A DNA stretch of 64,000 bases from an uncultured Sphingopyxis sp. (GCF_900078365.1 NZ_LT598653.1:1116001-1180000), one strand, 5' to 3'. Shown: positions 9,270 through 18,271, counted from the first letter of the stretch. The notes: generated by a model from the letters alone, not told the origin. A program made the numbers and translations.

Positions 9270-9815
9270 ATGGGATGGATGAGCCGCGCCAAGAGATCCG
9301 ACGACTGGGGTTTTCCCCGCTGGCGCCCCTATGGCTCGTCGCGCGAGACGCAGAAGGTGCGCCTGTGCGATCGGCATGGCTGCACCAACCCTGGCAACTG
9401 CCCGGCGCCCAAATCGCCGAACAGCCCCGAACGCTGGTATTTCTGCGAAGCCCACGCCGCCGAATATAATCGCGGCTGGGACTATTTCGCCGGCCTGTCG
9501 GCCGAGGACGCTGCGGCGCGCGCCGCCGAGGAGGCGCAGGGCGCGCGCAGCTATGCGCGGGCGCAGCATTACGCATGGGGCGGCGCGGGCGACGGCAGCC
9601 GCAGCGCCGACGAAATGCGCGCGCTCGAACTGCTAGGGCTCGATCCCGATGCCGATTTCGACGCGATGAAAAAGGCGTGGCGCGCCTATGCCAAGGAGTG
9701 CCACCCCGACGTCAAGCCCGGCGACGCCGAGGCCGCAAAACGCTTCGCGGCGGGGCAGGCGGCGTTCGAGGTGCTCAAACAGGCCGAAGAGCGGAAGAGC
9801 TGGAAGCCGGCTTAG
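9270..9815 (+). CDS. DnaJ-domain protein with N-terminal cysteine cluster
   Basis: This 181-residue protein ends in a J domain (about residues 115-178): MRALELLGLDPDADF, then KKAWRAYAKECHPDVKPGD containing the HPD tripeptide that stimulates DnaK. The N-terminal part has cysteines spaced C-x4-C-x5-C (LCDRHGCTNPGNC) and another in YFCEAHAAEYN, which could bind zinc or another metal. There is no G/F-rich region, so it is a type C J-protein. Its DnaK partner and clients are not evident here. The start may be ATG 9270 or ATG 9279 in the same frame. Similar proteins are common in sphingomonads, from memory. Confidence 0.8.
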   Translation: MGWMSRAKRSDDWGFPRWRPYGSSRETQKVRLCDRHGCTNPGNCPAPKSPNSPERWYFCEAHAAEYNRGWDYFAGLSAEDAAARAAEEAQGARSYARAQHYAWGGAGDGSRSADEMRALELLGLDPDADFDAMKKAWRAYAKECHPDVKPGDAEAAKRFAAGQAAFEVLKQAEERKSWKPA

Positions 9816-9861
9816 CGGCGGTGCTCGCGGCCGGAAGCGGACGTTGAGTATCTCATAACTT

Positions 9862-9889
9862 CGTCATTCCCGCTTTCGCGGGAATGACA
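9862..9889. terminator. Hairpin between convergent genes
   Basis: A near-perfect hairpin, gtcattcccgc-tttc-gcgggaatgac, lies between the convergent DnaJ-domain gene and mtgA. It equals one arm of the paired-hairpin repeats and may terminate both genes. Confidence 0.6.
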
Positions 9890-9924
9890 AATGTTGGGAA
9901 GAGCCTCTCCCCACCCCGAAGCCG

Positions 9925-10632
9925 CTATTTATAAACGCACGCATCCAGCCCGTCGCGCCGCACCACGCCGATGCGCGCGGTGATCATGTTGCCGTAACGC
10001 CGCGTGAAACCCGACGGGCTGATCGCCTCGCGCTTCTTCGGCAGCGGCAGGATCGCGGCGATCCGTGCCGCCTCGCGCGGAGTCAGCTTGGCGGCGCCGT
10101 GATTGAAATAGCGCTGCGCTCCCGCCTCGACGCCATAGGTGCCGATACCCGTCTCGGCGACGTTGAGGTAAACCTCCATGATCCGCCTTTTGCCCCAGAT
10201 CGTCTCGATCAGGAAGGTGAACCAGACCTCGGGCACCTTGCGGACATAGCGGGCCCAGCCGCTGCCCTGCCACAGGAAGACATTCTTCGCGGTCTGCTGG
10301 CTGACCGTCGATCCGCCGCGCAGCTTCTTGCCCTTGGCGTTGCGCTCGATCGCCTCTTCGATCGCTTCGCGGTCGAAACCGTTATGGCTGCAGAATTTGC
10401 CGTCCTCGGCCGCGATCACCGCGCGCACCATGTTGCGGTCGATGTTCGAGAGGCTTTCCCAATCCTTGGCGATGCCGTTGCTGTCGGCGAGCATAGTGAA
10501 GGTCACCGGCGGCGGCACGACGGCGTAGACGAGCACCCAGGCCGCCGAAATCGCCACGAACCACAGCAGCCATTTGAATGGGCGGAGATACCAGGGGAGT
10601 TTGCGCTTCCTGGCGCGGGAGGAGGTTGCCAT
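9925..10632 (-). CDS. mtgA: Monofunctional peptidoglycan glycosyltransferase
   Basis: This 235-residue GT51 enzyme polymerises lipid II into glycan strands at the inner membrane. A membrane anchor (KWLLWFVAISAAWVLVYAV) lies at about residues 17-37. The catalytic motifs follow: AVIAAEDGKFCSHNGFD with the key Glu, GGSTVSQQTAKNVFLW, KVPEVWFTFLIETIWGKRR and EVYLNVAETGIGTYG. No transpeptidase domain follows, which sets it apart from class A PBPs. I placed the start at the ATG before ATSSRARKRK because a longer upstream frame is low-complexity and would displace the membrane anchor. Confidence 0.95.
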   Translation of the reverse strand: MATSSRARKRKLPWYLRPFKWLLWFVAISAAWVLVYAVVPPPVTFTMLADSNGIAKDWESLSNIDRNMVRAVIAAEDGKFCSHNGFDREAIEEAIERNAKGKKLRGGSTVSQQTAKNVFLWQGSGWARYVRKVPEVWFTFLIETIWGKRRIMEVYLNVAETGIGTYGVEAGAQRYFNHGAAKLTPREAARIAAILPLPKKREAISPSGFTRRYGNMITARIGVVRRDGLDACVYK

Positions 10633-10723
10633 GCGCGGCAAACTAACCGCTTGCCGGACAGAGGCAAGCGGGCTTGATCGATCGTCCGGCGTCCGCGACA
10701 AGAATCGAAAAAGGGAGAGACGA

Positions 10724-11524
10724 ATGCCGCTTCGATCCGTCTTGCTGTTCGCCGCACTGGCCGTCGCCGCGCCCGCACATGCAGCGGAGGACCGCCGCGA
10801 CCTTTGCCCCGACCGGCCGGGGCTCGGCACGCCCGCCTGCACGCTCGACGCGGGCGCGGTGATGCTGGAGGTCGGGATCGCCGACTGGACGCTCGACCGT
10901 GACGCGGGCAGCCGCACCGACAGCTTCGCCTACGGCGACGCGCTGCTCCGCGCCGGGCTCACGCCATCGCTCGAGGCCCAACTCGGCTGGACGATGCTCG
11001 GCCATGCGCGCGAGCGCGAGCGGACGACCGGCGACACGGCGCGCCGCACGGGGGCGGGCGACATCATGCTCGCGCTGCGGCGGAATCTGCGCAATCCTGA
11101 TGGTTCGGGCTTCGCGGCGGCGATCATGCCCTACGCCACGCTACCCGTCGGCGGCGGAGGAGTCGGCGCGGGCGACTGGGGCGCGGGACTTGTCGTCCCG
11201 GTCAGCTTCGAACTGGGCTCGATTTCGCTCAGCCTTTCGCCGCACCTCGACGCGGCGGTCGACGGCGATGGCGACGGGCGGCATCTGGCCTATGGCTCGG
11301 TCGCCGGGGTCGGTTTCGGCGTCGCGGACGATATATCGATGACCGCCGAACTGTCGCTGACCCGCGACCGCGATCCCGGCGGCCATGCGACCGAGGCGCT
11401 CGCGGGCCTCTCGGCGGGCTGGCAGGCCGGCGACGACAGCCAATGGGATGTCGGCGCGAATGTCGGCCTCAACCGCGACAGCTCCGATGTGGAGCTCTAT
11501 TTCGGCTTCGCGCGCCGCTTCTGA
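10724..11524 (+). CDS. Secreted, outer-membrane beta-barrel-like protein
   Basis: This 266-residue protein has a clear signal peptide (RSVLLFAALAVAAPAHAAED, cleavage after AHA). The mature part begins with paired cysteines (DLCPDRPGLGTPAC) and then alternates short amphipathic segments with acidic turns, as in the transporter or phenol-MetA-like outer-membrane family. Examples are ADWTLDRDAGSRTDSFAYGD and TAELSLTRDRDPGG, and the protein ends in aromatic YFGFARRF, a good C-terminal beta signal. Start ATG 10724 follows aagggagag. Its cargo or role is unknown. It is divergent from mtgA with about 90 bases between. Confidence 0.7.
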   Translation: MPLRSVLLFAALAVAAPAHAAEDRRDLCPDRPGLGTPACTLDAGAVMLEVGIADWTLDRDAGSRTDSFAYGDALLRAGLTPSLEAQLGWTMLGHARERERTTGDTARRTGAGDIMLALRRNLRNPDGSGFAAAIMPYATLPVGGGGVGAGDWGAGLVVPVSFELGSISLSLSPHLDAAVDGDGDGRHLAYGSVAGVGFGVADDISMTAELSLTRDRDPGGHATEALAGLSAGWQAGDDSQWDVGANVGLNRDSSDVELYFGFARRF

Positions 11525-11585
11525 ACCTCTCGTTGATTCCCGCCGGAGGGCAGTCCCGGGGTGGAGAGCGGGCGTCGCCTATAAC

Positions 11586-11676
11586 CGTCGTCCCCGCGAA
11601 GGCGGGGGCCGCCAGCGGCCTTGATCAGCGGTGCCCACGTAAACCGACAGCGGCCCCCGCCTTCGCAGGGGCGACG
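11586..11676. repeat. Paired-hairpin intergenic repeat, CCCCGC-GAAG-GCGGGG type
   Basis: Inverted arms like those at 2204-2293 lie between convergent genes. The right arm carries one changed base (cttcgcagggg). Confidence 0.8.
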
Positions 11677-11708
11677 GCCGCTTCCGGCCGCAGCCGGCCG
11701 CTCCCGCC

Positions 11709-12323
11709 TCAAATCTTCGGCGGGTCTTCGTCCTTCCGGTCCGCCGCATTCTCCACCGTTTCTCCCGCCTTCGCGGCGGCGGCTTTGGCCTTTTCGGCCG
11801 CTTCGGCGGCCAGCGAGCGTATCTTCGCCTCGGCTTCGGCTTCCTTGCCGTTCATCACCAGCCACGCCATCACCGCCGCGACGATCAGCGACAGCAGCGC
11901 GAGCCAATACCCGATTTCCCAATTGACCTGGATCATCGCCAGCGCCGCCTGGTCCGCCCCGCTGTTCTGGCCGTTCCGGGCGGCCTCGGCGAGGATCGCG
12001 TCCTTGCTGTAGCGCCAGGTGCCGACGAAGATCAGTATGATCGCCGCGATGGTCGTGCCCAGCACCGGCTTCGCCGCTTCGCGGCCTTTGAGGAAGAGCA
12101 GCGCCAGCCCGCCCGCGATCGCGAGCAGCGCGAGGATCAGCCAGAGGTTCATCGATGCGCCGTCGCTCGCCTGCGCCGCCTGTCCCATCGCGCTCACCCG
12201 GCCGAATGCGAGGCCGAAGCCGGTCGCTTCGACGAGCTTCTGTTCGGAACAGCTGACGGTCATCCACGGCAACAGGAACGCCAGCAACGCGACGCCCTTG
12301 GGAACCCGGATCCATTTCCACAT
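11709..12323 (-). CDS. Membrane protein of unknown function
   Basis: This 204-residue protein is not assigned to a family here. It has four hydrophobic stretches: near residue 12 (VALLAFLLPWMTVSC), near 60 (LWLILALLAIAGGLALLFL), near 90 (VLGTTIAAIILIFVGTW) and near 140 (IGYWLALLSLIVAAVMAWLV). The tail is alanine- and charge-rich (AEAEAKIRSLAAEAAEKAKA), looks like an amphipathic helix or coiled coil, and is cytoplasmic by charge. A ggggga ribosome site precedes the ATG. It is likely an inner-membrane protein. It stands between a convergent outer-membrane-type gene and rpoH, with no clear operon. Confidence 0.6.
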   Translation of the reverse strand: MWKWIRVPKGVALLAFLLPWMTVSCSEQKLVEATGFGLAFGRVSAMGQAAQASDGASMNLWLILALLAIAGGLALLFLKGREAAKPVLGTTIAAIILIFVGTWRYSKDAILAEAARNGQNSGADQAALAMIQVNWEIGYWLALLSLIVAAVMAWLVMNGKEAEAEAKIRSLAAEAAEKAKAAAAKAGETVENAADRKDEDPPKI

Positions 12324-12415
12324 GACATATCCCCCTTCGATCGGCCCGAAGAGGGAGGGTCGTCCTTTTGCCTCCGCGAGTCAAATCGCGGCCCGGCCGG
12401 AGCGGCGCTCCGGGC

Positions 12416-13318
12416 TCAGGCGGTGATCAGACGCCGATCGCCGGCGAGCTTGAGCATCGCCTTTTGCAGCTTTTCGAACGCGCGCACCTCGATCTGGCGC
12501 ACGCGCTCGCGGCTGACGTCGTAAACCTGGCTCAGATCCTCGAGCGTCTTGGGATCGTCGGTCAGGCGGCGCTCGGTCAGGATGTGGCGCTCGCGCTCGT
12601 TGAGCGTCTCGAGCGCCTCGTTGAGCAGCGCGTGGCGCACATCGCGTTCCTGCGCCTCGGCGACGCGCTCGTCCTGCAGCGGGCCTTCGTCACCGAGCAG
12701 GTCCTGCCACTGGCTGTCGCCGTCCTCGCCCATGGGCACGTTGAGCGACGTATCGCCGCCCATCGCCATGCGGCGGTTCATGCTCACGACCTCGTCCTCG
12801 GTGACGCCGAGGTCGGTCGCGATCTTGGCGACATGCTCGGGTGAAAGATCGCCGTCCTCGAACGCCTCGAGGTTGTTCTTCATCCGGCGGAGGTTGAAGA
12901 ACAGCTTCTTCTGCGCCGCGGTGGTGCCCATCTTCACGAGGCTCCACGAGCGCAGGATGAATTCCTGAATCGAGGCGCGAATCCACCACATCGCGTAGGT
13001 CGCGAGGCGGAAGCCGCGTTCGGGGTCGAACTTCTTCACGCCCTGCATCAAGCCGATATTGCCTTCGCTGATCAGCTCGCTGACCGGCAGGCCATAGCCG
13101 CGATAGCCCATCGCGATCTTTGCGACGAGGCGAAGGTGCGAGGTAACGAGCTGCGCCGCCGCCTCGCTGTCTTCATGCTCCTGAAACCGCTTGGCGAGCA
13201 TATATTCCTGCTCGGGCGTCAGGAGAGGAAATTTGCGGATTTCGGCCAGATAGCGGTTCAGGCTCGCCTCACCGCCGAGCGCGGGCACCACTGCCGGAAC
13301 ATTGCTTTTGTTAGCCAT
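12416..13318 (-). CDS. rpoH: RNA polymerase sigma-32 factor
   Basis: This 300-residue heat-shock sigma factor has region 2 with LVTSHLRLVAKIAMGYRGYG and FDPERGFRLATYAMWWIRAS. The RpoH box QKKLFFNLRRMKNNLEAFED follows around residue 132, and it is what separates sigma-32 from sigma-70. Region 4 ends with EDLSQVYDVSRERVRQIEVR near residue 270. It would direct RNA polymerase to heat-shock promoters. Alphaproteobacteria often have two rpoH copies; only one is seen here. The start is ATG at 13318, before ANKSNVPAV. Confidence 0.97.
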   Translation of the reverse strand: MANKSNVPAVVPALGGEASLNRYLAEIRKFPLLTPEQEYMLAKRFQEHEDSEAAAQLVTSHLRLVAKIAMGYRGYGLPVSELISEGNIGLMQGVKKFDPERGFRLATYAMWWIRASIQEFILRSWSLVKMGTTAAQKKLFFNLRRMKNNLEAFEDGDLSPEHVAKIATDLGVTEDEVVSMNRRMAMGGDTSLNVPMGEDGDSQWQDLLGDEGPLQDERVAEAQERDVRHALLNEALETLNERERHILTERRLTDDPKTLEDLSQVYDVSRERVRQIEVRAFEKLQKAMLKLAGDRRLITA

Positions 13319-13395
13319 AGCGTCTTCCCTAAAATTCCAGAGGAGAGATATGCCGCGGTTGCTCCCTGCGGTCGAGATAGATTTTCATTCGAAAC

Positions 13396-14352
13396 TTAAA
13401 CGCGCAATTCATCGATCAGTTCCCGCATGTCCTGGGGAAGTTCGCTGTCGAGCGCGATCCTGTTACCGGTCACCGGATGAATAAAGCCCAAATGGGCCGC
13501 GTGCAATGCCTGACGCGCGAAATTCCGCGCTTTCAGCACTTCCGACAGCGGCTTTTTGGCGCGGCCATAGACCGGGTCGCCGACGAGCGGATGGCCGATA
13601 TGCGCCATATGGACGCGCACCTGATGCGTGCGGCCCGTCTCCAGCCGGCACTCGACGAGCGTCGCGCCCCGCAGCGGCTCGACCGTCCGGTAATGGGTGA
13701 CCGCACGCTTGCCGCGTCCTTCGGCGACCACCGCCATTTTCTTGCGGTTGGTGGTCGACCGGCCGAGCGCGGCGTCGACGGTGCCGTTCGCGGGCATCGG
13801 GCGCCCGGTCGCGAGCGCGAGATAGCGGCGGTCGATGCTGTGCGCGGCGAACTGCTTCGCGAGCCCTTCGTGCGCCTTGTCGTGCTTGGCGGCGACGATC
13901 AGCCCGCTCGTATCCTTGTCGATGCGGTGGACGATCCCGGGGCGCGCGACGCCGCCGATCCCCGACAATTGCCCCGCGCAATGGTGGAGCAATGCGTTGA
14001 CCATCGTGCCGTCGAGATTGCCCGCGGCGGGGTGAACGACCATCCCGGCGGGCTTGTCGACGACGATCAGATGCTCGTCCTCGAACGCGATGACGAGGCC
14101 CAGGTCCTGCGCGACATTATGCGCGGGCGCGGCGGCGGGCAGCCGAACCTCGATCGTCGCGGGCGCGGCGGCTTTCGCCGACGGATCCCACAGGACCGCG
14201 CCGTTCGCGTCGGCGACGCGGCCGCCCTTGATCAGCGTCTTCAATCGTTCGCGCGAGAGGGCGGGAAGCGCCTCGGCGAGCGCCCGGTCGAGCCGCAGCC
14301 CGGCCGCGCTGTCCTGAAGCGTCACGGTAAGTATCTCGTCGTCCCCCAACAT
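13396..14352 (-). CDS. rluD: 23S rRNA pseudouridine synthase, RluD family
   Basis: This protein of about 318 residues has an N-terminal S4 RNA-binding domain (RLDRALAEALPALSRERLKT) and the RluA/RluD catalytic domain. That domain contains the signature GIVHRIDKDTSGLIVAAK near residue 150 with catalytic Asp, and RLETGTRTHQVRVHMAHIGH-like sequence further on (ETGRTHQVRVHMAHIGHP). It would modify helix 69 of 23S rRNA, as RluD does. The frame can extend 19 codons upstream, but the ATG before LGDDEILTVTL fits the family better. It is tandem with, and upstream of, rpoH on the minus strand. Confidence 0.9.
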   Translation of the reverse strand: MLGDDEILTVTLQDSAAGLRLDRALAEALPALSRERLKTLIKGGRVADANGAVLWDPSAKAAAPATIEVRLPAAAPAHNVAQDLGLVIAFEDEHLIVVDKPAGMVVHPAAGNLDGTMVNALLHHCAGQLSGIGGVARPGIVHRIDKDTSGLIVAAKHDKAHEGLAKQFAAHSIDRRYLALATGRPMPANGTVDAALGRSTTNRKKMAVVAEGRGKRAVTHYRTVEPLRGATLVECRLETGRTHQVRVHMAHIGHPLVGDPVYGRAKKPLSEVLKARNFARQALHAAHLGFIHPVTGNRIALDSELPQDMRELIDELRV

Positions 14353-14419
14353 TGGTGGCGATATGGGTTCGGGGCGGCGATTTTCAAGGGGGTTGCTGGT
14401 GCGTAGCAACCTCTCACTC

Positions 14420-14497
14420 CGTCATCCCGGCGAAGGCCGGGATCTCGACTTCGCAACACGACGAACCGGCGAGATCCCGGCCTTCGCCGGGATGACG
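14420..14497. repeat. Paired-hairpin intergenic repeat, GTCATCCCGGCGAAGG type
   Basis: Inverted arms of about 27 bases with hairpins CCCGGC-GAAG-GCCGGG lie between the divergent rluD and chpT. This is one of the few copies placed upstream of both neighbours. Confidence 0.85.
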
Positions 14498-14609
14498 ATG
14501 AAGAGGAGGAAGGGCGAATGCCCGCATCGCCCTTGCCCTTACGGTCCCCCATGTCCTAGGAGCAGCCCCACGCCGGAAATACCGGCGACTGCGCTGGGGA
14601 GCCTGTTCA

Positions 14610-15251
14610 TTGTCCGACGATCGCGTCGATTTCGCCTCGATGCTGGCCTCGCGCCTGTGTCACGACCTCTTGAGCCCGGTCGGCGCCTTCGCCAACGGCC
14701 TCGAACTGCTCGCCGACGAAAAAGACCCCGAAATGCGGGCGCGCTGCATCGAATTGCTCGAACAGAGCGCGCGCACCTCGGCGAACAAGCTCAAATTCTT
14801 CCGTCTCGCCTTCGGCTCGGCGGGCGGCTTCGGCGAGCTGGTGCCGGCCGATGAAGCGAAATCGGCGATCCAGGGCATCATCGGCGACCGCGCGATCACG
14901 CTGAACTGGATGATCGGGGCGGAACCGCTGCCGAAGCCGGCGGTGAAGATCATCCTCAACCTCGCGCTGCTGCTGGTCGATGCGCTGGTGCGCGGCGGCC
15001 GGCTCGACATCGGCTGCGAGAAGCAGGCGGAAGGCATCGAAATCGCGCTGCATGTCGAGGCGGAACGCATTTTCCTCGACGCCGACGTCGAACGCATTTT
15101 GGCCGACGGCGAGGGCGCGAGCCCTATGACCTCGCGCACCGCGCCCGCGGTGCTCGTACAGGCGGTCGCGCGGCAAAGCGACGGCACCGTCATGCTCGCG
15201 CGCGAAACGCCGACCTCCTTGCTGGTCGGAGCCGTGCTCCGCGGACGTTAG
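14610..15251 (+). CDS. chpT: Histidine phosphotransferase ChpT
   Basis: This 213-residue protein matches ChpT, which passes phosphate from CckA to CtrA and CpdR. The helical phosphotransfer part shows ASRLCHDLLSPVGAFANGLE near residue 15, with the phosphoacceptor His in CHDLLSPVGA. The second half is a degenerate GHKL-like fold. The only sensible start is TTG 14610, with gggga about ten bases upstream. CckA is encoded 15 kb away in the same window (29512-31962); CtrA is not seen. The gene directly precedes the chemotaxis cluster, separated by a hairpin repeat. Confidence 0.85.
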   Translation: MSDDRVDFASMLASRLCHDLLSPVGAFANGLELLADEKDPEMRARCIELLEQSARTSANKLKFFRLAFGSAGGFGELVPADEAKSAIQGIIGDRAITLNWMIGAEPLPKPAVKIILNLALLLVDALVRGGRLDIGCEKQAEGIEIALHVEAERIFLDADVERILADGEGASPMTSRTAPAVLVQAVARQSDGTVMLARETPTSLLVGAVLRGR

Positions 15252-15259
15252 CTCCAACT

Positions 15260-15331
15260 CGTCATTCCCGCGAAAGCGGGAACCCAGCGAGCAAAGGTCG
15301 CAACTGGGTTCCCGCTTTCGCGGGAATGACG
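15260..15331. repeat. Paired-hairpin intergenic repeat, TTCCCGC-GAAA-GCGGGAA type
   Basis: Inverted arms (gtcattcccgcgaaagcggg and its complement) with GAAA loops lie between chpT and cheA. A close copy sits at 22364-22442. Confidence 0.85.
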
Positions 15332-15440
15332 AAGCTAGGAGAGGGCTCAATTTTCGTGCCAAGCATCTCCCGGTAAAACCCTCCATTAACCATTGTCCGC
15401 CATGGTGGAGCCTCTATTTTTGGGGCGCACCGGTACGGCG

Positions 15441-17837
15441 ATGGACGATCTGCTGAACGACTTTTTGACCGAAACGGCGGAAATCCTCGCCGAAGCGGGC
15501 GGGGCGATCGTGGCATGGGAGGCGGATCCCGCCGACCGCGCGCAGCTCGATGCCATTTTCCGTTTCGTGCATACGATCAAGGGCAGTTCCGGCTTTCTCG
15601 CCTTGCCGCGGGTGACGGCGCTGTCGCACGCCGCCGAGGACGCGCTCGACCAGGTGCGCCGCGGCAACCGTGTCGCCAACGCCGCGCTCGTCACGGCGGT
15701 ACTCGGCATCCTCGACCGGCTGAACGAGCTTTGCGCCGCGCTCGGGCGCGATGGAGCCGAGCCGGAGGGCGGCGACCGCGATGTCATCGATGCGCTCGCC
15801 GAACGGGCGGCGACGGAGGATGCGCCGCGTGAAGTCGCGGGCGTTCCGCTGCGCCGGGAGGACGACTTCGGCACCGAACTGCAGAGCTGGCGATCGATCC
15901 GCGTGCCGCTGCCGCTGCTCGACAGCGTGATGACCGGCGTCACCGACATCGTGCTCGCGCGCAACGAATTCGCCCGGATGCTGCGCGAATCGGGGGCGGA
16001 CCTGTCGCTGATCGCCTCGTTCGACCGCCTGTCCGATTCGATCGCGGGGATGCGCCAGTCGGTCAGCCAGATGCGCATGCAGCGGATCGACAAATTGTTC
16101 GCGCCGCTGCCGCGCATCGTCCGCGATCTGGCGCAGGAGATGGGCAAGAAGATCGCGTTCCAGACGAGCGGCGGCGAGGTCGAACTCGACCGCGAGATGA
16201 TGGAGAATATCCGCGATCCGCTGATCCATATCGTCCGCAACGCGATCGATCATGGCGTCGAGCCGCTCGATGAGCGCGTCGCGGCGGGCAAGGAGATCAC
16301 CGCGACCATTTCGGTCTCGGCGCGCCAGTCGGGCAATCAAATCGAAATCGAAATCCGCGATGACGGTCGCGGGCTCTCTCCCGATGCGCTGGTCGCAAAG
16401 GCCGTCGCGGCGCGCCTCGTGACCGCGACCGAGGCACGGGCGCTCGGACCGAAGGAGAAGCTGGAGCTGATCTTCCGGCCGGGATTCTCGACCGCCGCGA
16501 AGGTCACCGCCATTTCGGGCCGCGGCGTCGGCATGGATATCGTCAAGGCGAATGTCGAAAAGATCGGCGGCGTCGTCGAACTGCGCAACGACGAGGGCCG
16601 CGGACTGGCGATCCTGCTTCGCGTGCCGATGACGCTGACGATCATCTCGGGCCTGATGGTGCGCGCGGCGGGGCAATATTTCGCGATTCCGCGCGGCGCC
16701 GTGCGCGAAATCCTGCTCGAAAGCGGCGATAGCGTGCGGATCGACCGGGTCGGCGGCGGCGAATTGGCGACGGTGCGCGGCGAGCGATATCCGCTGCTCC
16801 GCCTCGAAACCGTGCTCGGCCGCGAGCGCCATGACGGCGACGATGTCGACGACCGCGCGCTCGTCATCGTCCGGCCGGGGCAGGGGCAAAGCTATGCGCT
16901 GAGCGTCGCGGCGATCCACGATCAGGAGGAACTGGTGATCAAGCCCGCCGCGCCGATGATCATGGCGACGGGGCTCTATGCGGGAACGACGCTTCCCGAC
17001 AATGGCCGCCCGGTGCTGCTGCTCGACGTTCAGGGTCTGCTCGCCGCTGCGGCGATCGATGCGACCGAAGCGGGCCGCAGCCAGGGCCAGGCCGCCGAAA
17101 CCGAAGCCGAGGCGGTGGCGGCGCGCAACGCCGCGCAGCTGCTGCTCTTCCGCGACACGAACGCCCGCATTCGCGGAGTTCGCCTGTCGGTGATCGAGCG
17201 GGTCGAGGAAGTGCCGGCATCGAGCCTGTTCGAAAGCGCGGGACGGGTGCAGTTCCAGATCGGCGACGAGATATTCCCCGTTCACGCCGCGGCGGCGCCG
17301 GGGGGCGAGGGAACGCAGAAGCTGCTTCGCCTCCACGATGGCCGGGCGGTGCTCTGCTATCCGATCGCCGAGGTGATCGACATCGTCCGCCTGCCCGACG
17401 CGGTGCAGCCGTCGGTGGCGCCGGGACTGATCGCGGGTGTCGTGCTCGTCGGCGGCGATCCGGTCGAGCTCATCGATCCCTTCTGGCTGATGGAGCAATA
17501 TGCCGCGGGCGCGGCCGCTGCGCCGGCCTCGCGCCAGCCGCTCTGCCGCCTCGCCGACGATCGCGACGGCTGGGGCGACAATTTCCTTGCGCCGATCCTG
17601 CGCGGCGCGGGTTATCGGGTGATCGCGGACGGCGATCCGTCGGACGAAGCGCCCGACCTGCTGCTCTGCCTCACGGACGAGGGCGAGGTTTGCTCGCATG
17701 GCGATGGCGGCGTGCCGGTGATCCGGCTGCGCGCGTCGATCGCGGCGAAGGGGCCGGAGGACGAAAGCGTCTATCGCTACGATCGCCAGGCGCTGCTCGA
17801 CGCGATGCGTCGCCGTGTCGGGGGAGAAGGCGCATGA
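15441..17837 (+). CDS. cheA: Chemotaxis histidine kinase CheA
   Basis: This protein of about 798 residues starts with an HPt domain holding FRFVHTIKGSSGFLALPRV near residue 45 (phosphoacceptor His). A P3 dimerisation helix pair follows, then the kinase domain with HIVRNAIDHGVEP (N box), IRDDGRGLSPDA and GRGVGMDIVKANVEKIGG. There is no obvious P2 domain. After the kinase there are two CheW-like segments. The last 100 residues (LADDRDGWGD, PDLLLCLTDEGE, VPVIRLRAS) resemble a receiver domain whose phosphoacceptor Asp position is Cys. I chose ATG 15441; TTG 15393 and ATG 15402 are alternatives. It heads the che cluster and overlaps cheW by four bases. Confidence 0.9.
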   Translation: MDDLLNDFLTETAEILAEAGGAIVAWEADPADRAQLDAIFRFVHTIKGSSGFLALPRVTALSHAAEDALDQVRRGNRVANAALVTAVLGILDRLNELCAALGRDGAEPEGGDRDVIDALAERAATEDAPREVAGVPLRREDDFGTELQSWRSIRVPLPLLDSVMTGVTDIVLARNEFARMLRESGADLSLIASFDRLSDSIAGMRQSVSQMRMQRIDKLFAPLPRIVRDLAQEMGKKIAFQTSGGEVELDREMMENIRDPLIHIVRNAIDHGVEPLDERVAAGKEITATISVSARQSGNQIEIEIRDDGRGLSPDALVAKAVAARLVTATEARALGPKEKLELIFRPGFSTAAKVTAISGRGVGMDIVKANVEKIGGVVELRNDEGRGLAILLRVPMTLTIISGLMVRAAGQYFAIPRGAVREILLESGDSVRIDRVGGGELATVRGERYPLLRLETVLGRERHDGDDVDDRALVIVRPGQGQSYALSVAAIHDQEELVIKPAAPMIMATGLYAGTTLPDNGRPVLLLDVQGLLAAAAIDATEAGRSQGQAAETEAEAVAARNAAQLLLFRDTNARIRGVRLSVIERVEEVPASSLFESAGRVQFQIGDEIFPVHAAAAPGGEGTQKLLRLHDGRAVLCYPIAEVIDIVRLPDAVQPSVAPGLIAGVVLVGGDPVELIDPFWLMEQYAAGAAAAPASRQPLCRLADDRDGWGDNFLAPILRGAGYRVIADGDPSDEAPDLLLCLTDEGEVCSHGDGGVPVIRLRASIAAKGPEDESVYRYDRQALLDAMRRRVGGEGA

Positions 17838-18271
17838 TGGAAAAACTCTATCTCGTCGCGCGCATCGCCGACACGCGCGTCGCGCTGCGCAGCCGCGCGA
17901 TCCATTCGGTCGTCACCGTCGGCACGCCGGTCGAGGTGCCCGGCGCGCCGCCGCATGTCGCGGGCCTTTTCGCGCTGCGCAGCCGCGTTTTCACCCTCAT
18001 CGATCCGCATGTCGTCATCGGCCTTGCCGCGGTGCCCGTCGCGCCAGGTCAGCGGGTGATCGTCGTCGAGGTCGCCGAACATGGCTATGCGCTGCTCGCC
18101 GACGAGATCGAGGATGTCTGTTTCATCGAAGCGCCCGAGACGCGCATCGCCGGAAAGCTGCTTCCCGGCTGGGCGCGCGTCGCCGACGCGATGATCGAAT
18201 ATCGGGGCGCGTCGCTGCTCGTCGTCGACCCGTCCAACTTTATCACGCTGCCGGGCTTAAAGGCGGCATGA
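17834..18271 (+). CDS. cheW: Chemotaxis coupling protein CheW
   Basis: This 145-residue CheW-domain protein links chemoreceptors to CheA. Typical features are the opening YLVARIADTRVALRSRAIHSVV, the hydrophobic core PHVAGLFALRSRVFTLIDPH, and YALLADEIEDVCFIE in the second half. ATG 17834 overlaps the cheA stop (ATGA) and has ggggagaagg just before it; a longer upstream frame inside cheA is not needed. No receptor gene is in the window, so its receptors must be encoded elsewhere. Confidence 0.9.
   Translation: MMEKLYLVARIADTRVALRSRAIHSVVTVGTPVEVPGAPPHVAGLFALRSRVFTLIDPHVVIGLAAVPVAPGQRVIVVEVAEHGYALLADEIEDVCFIEAPETRIAGKLLPGWARVADAMIEYRGASLLVVDPSNFITLPGLKAA

Noticed and set aside
15370..15392. Possible CtrA half-site before cheA (AAAA-N7-TTAAC)
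   Set aside because: Only one half matches TTAA-N7-TTAA, so it is too weak to call.
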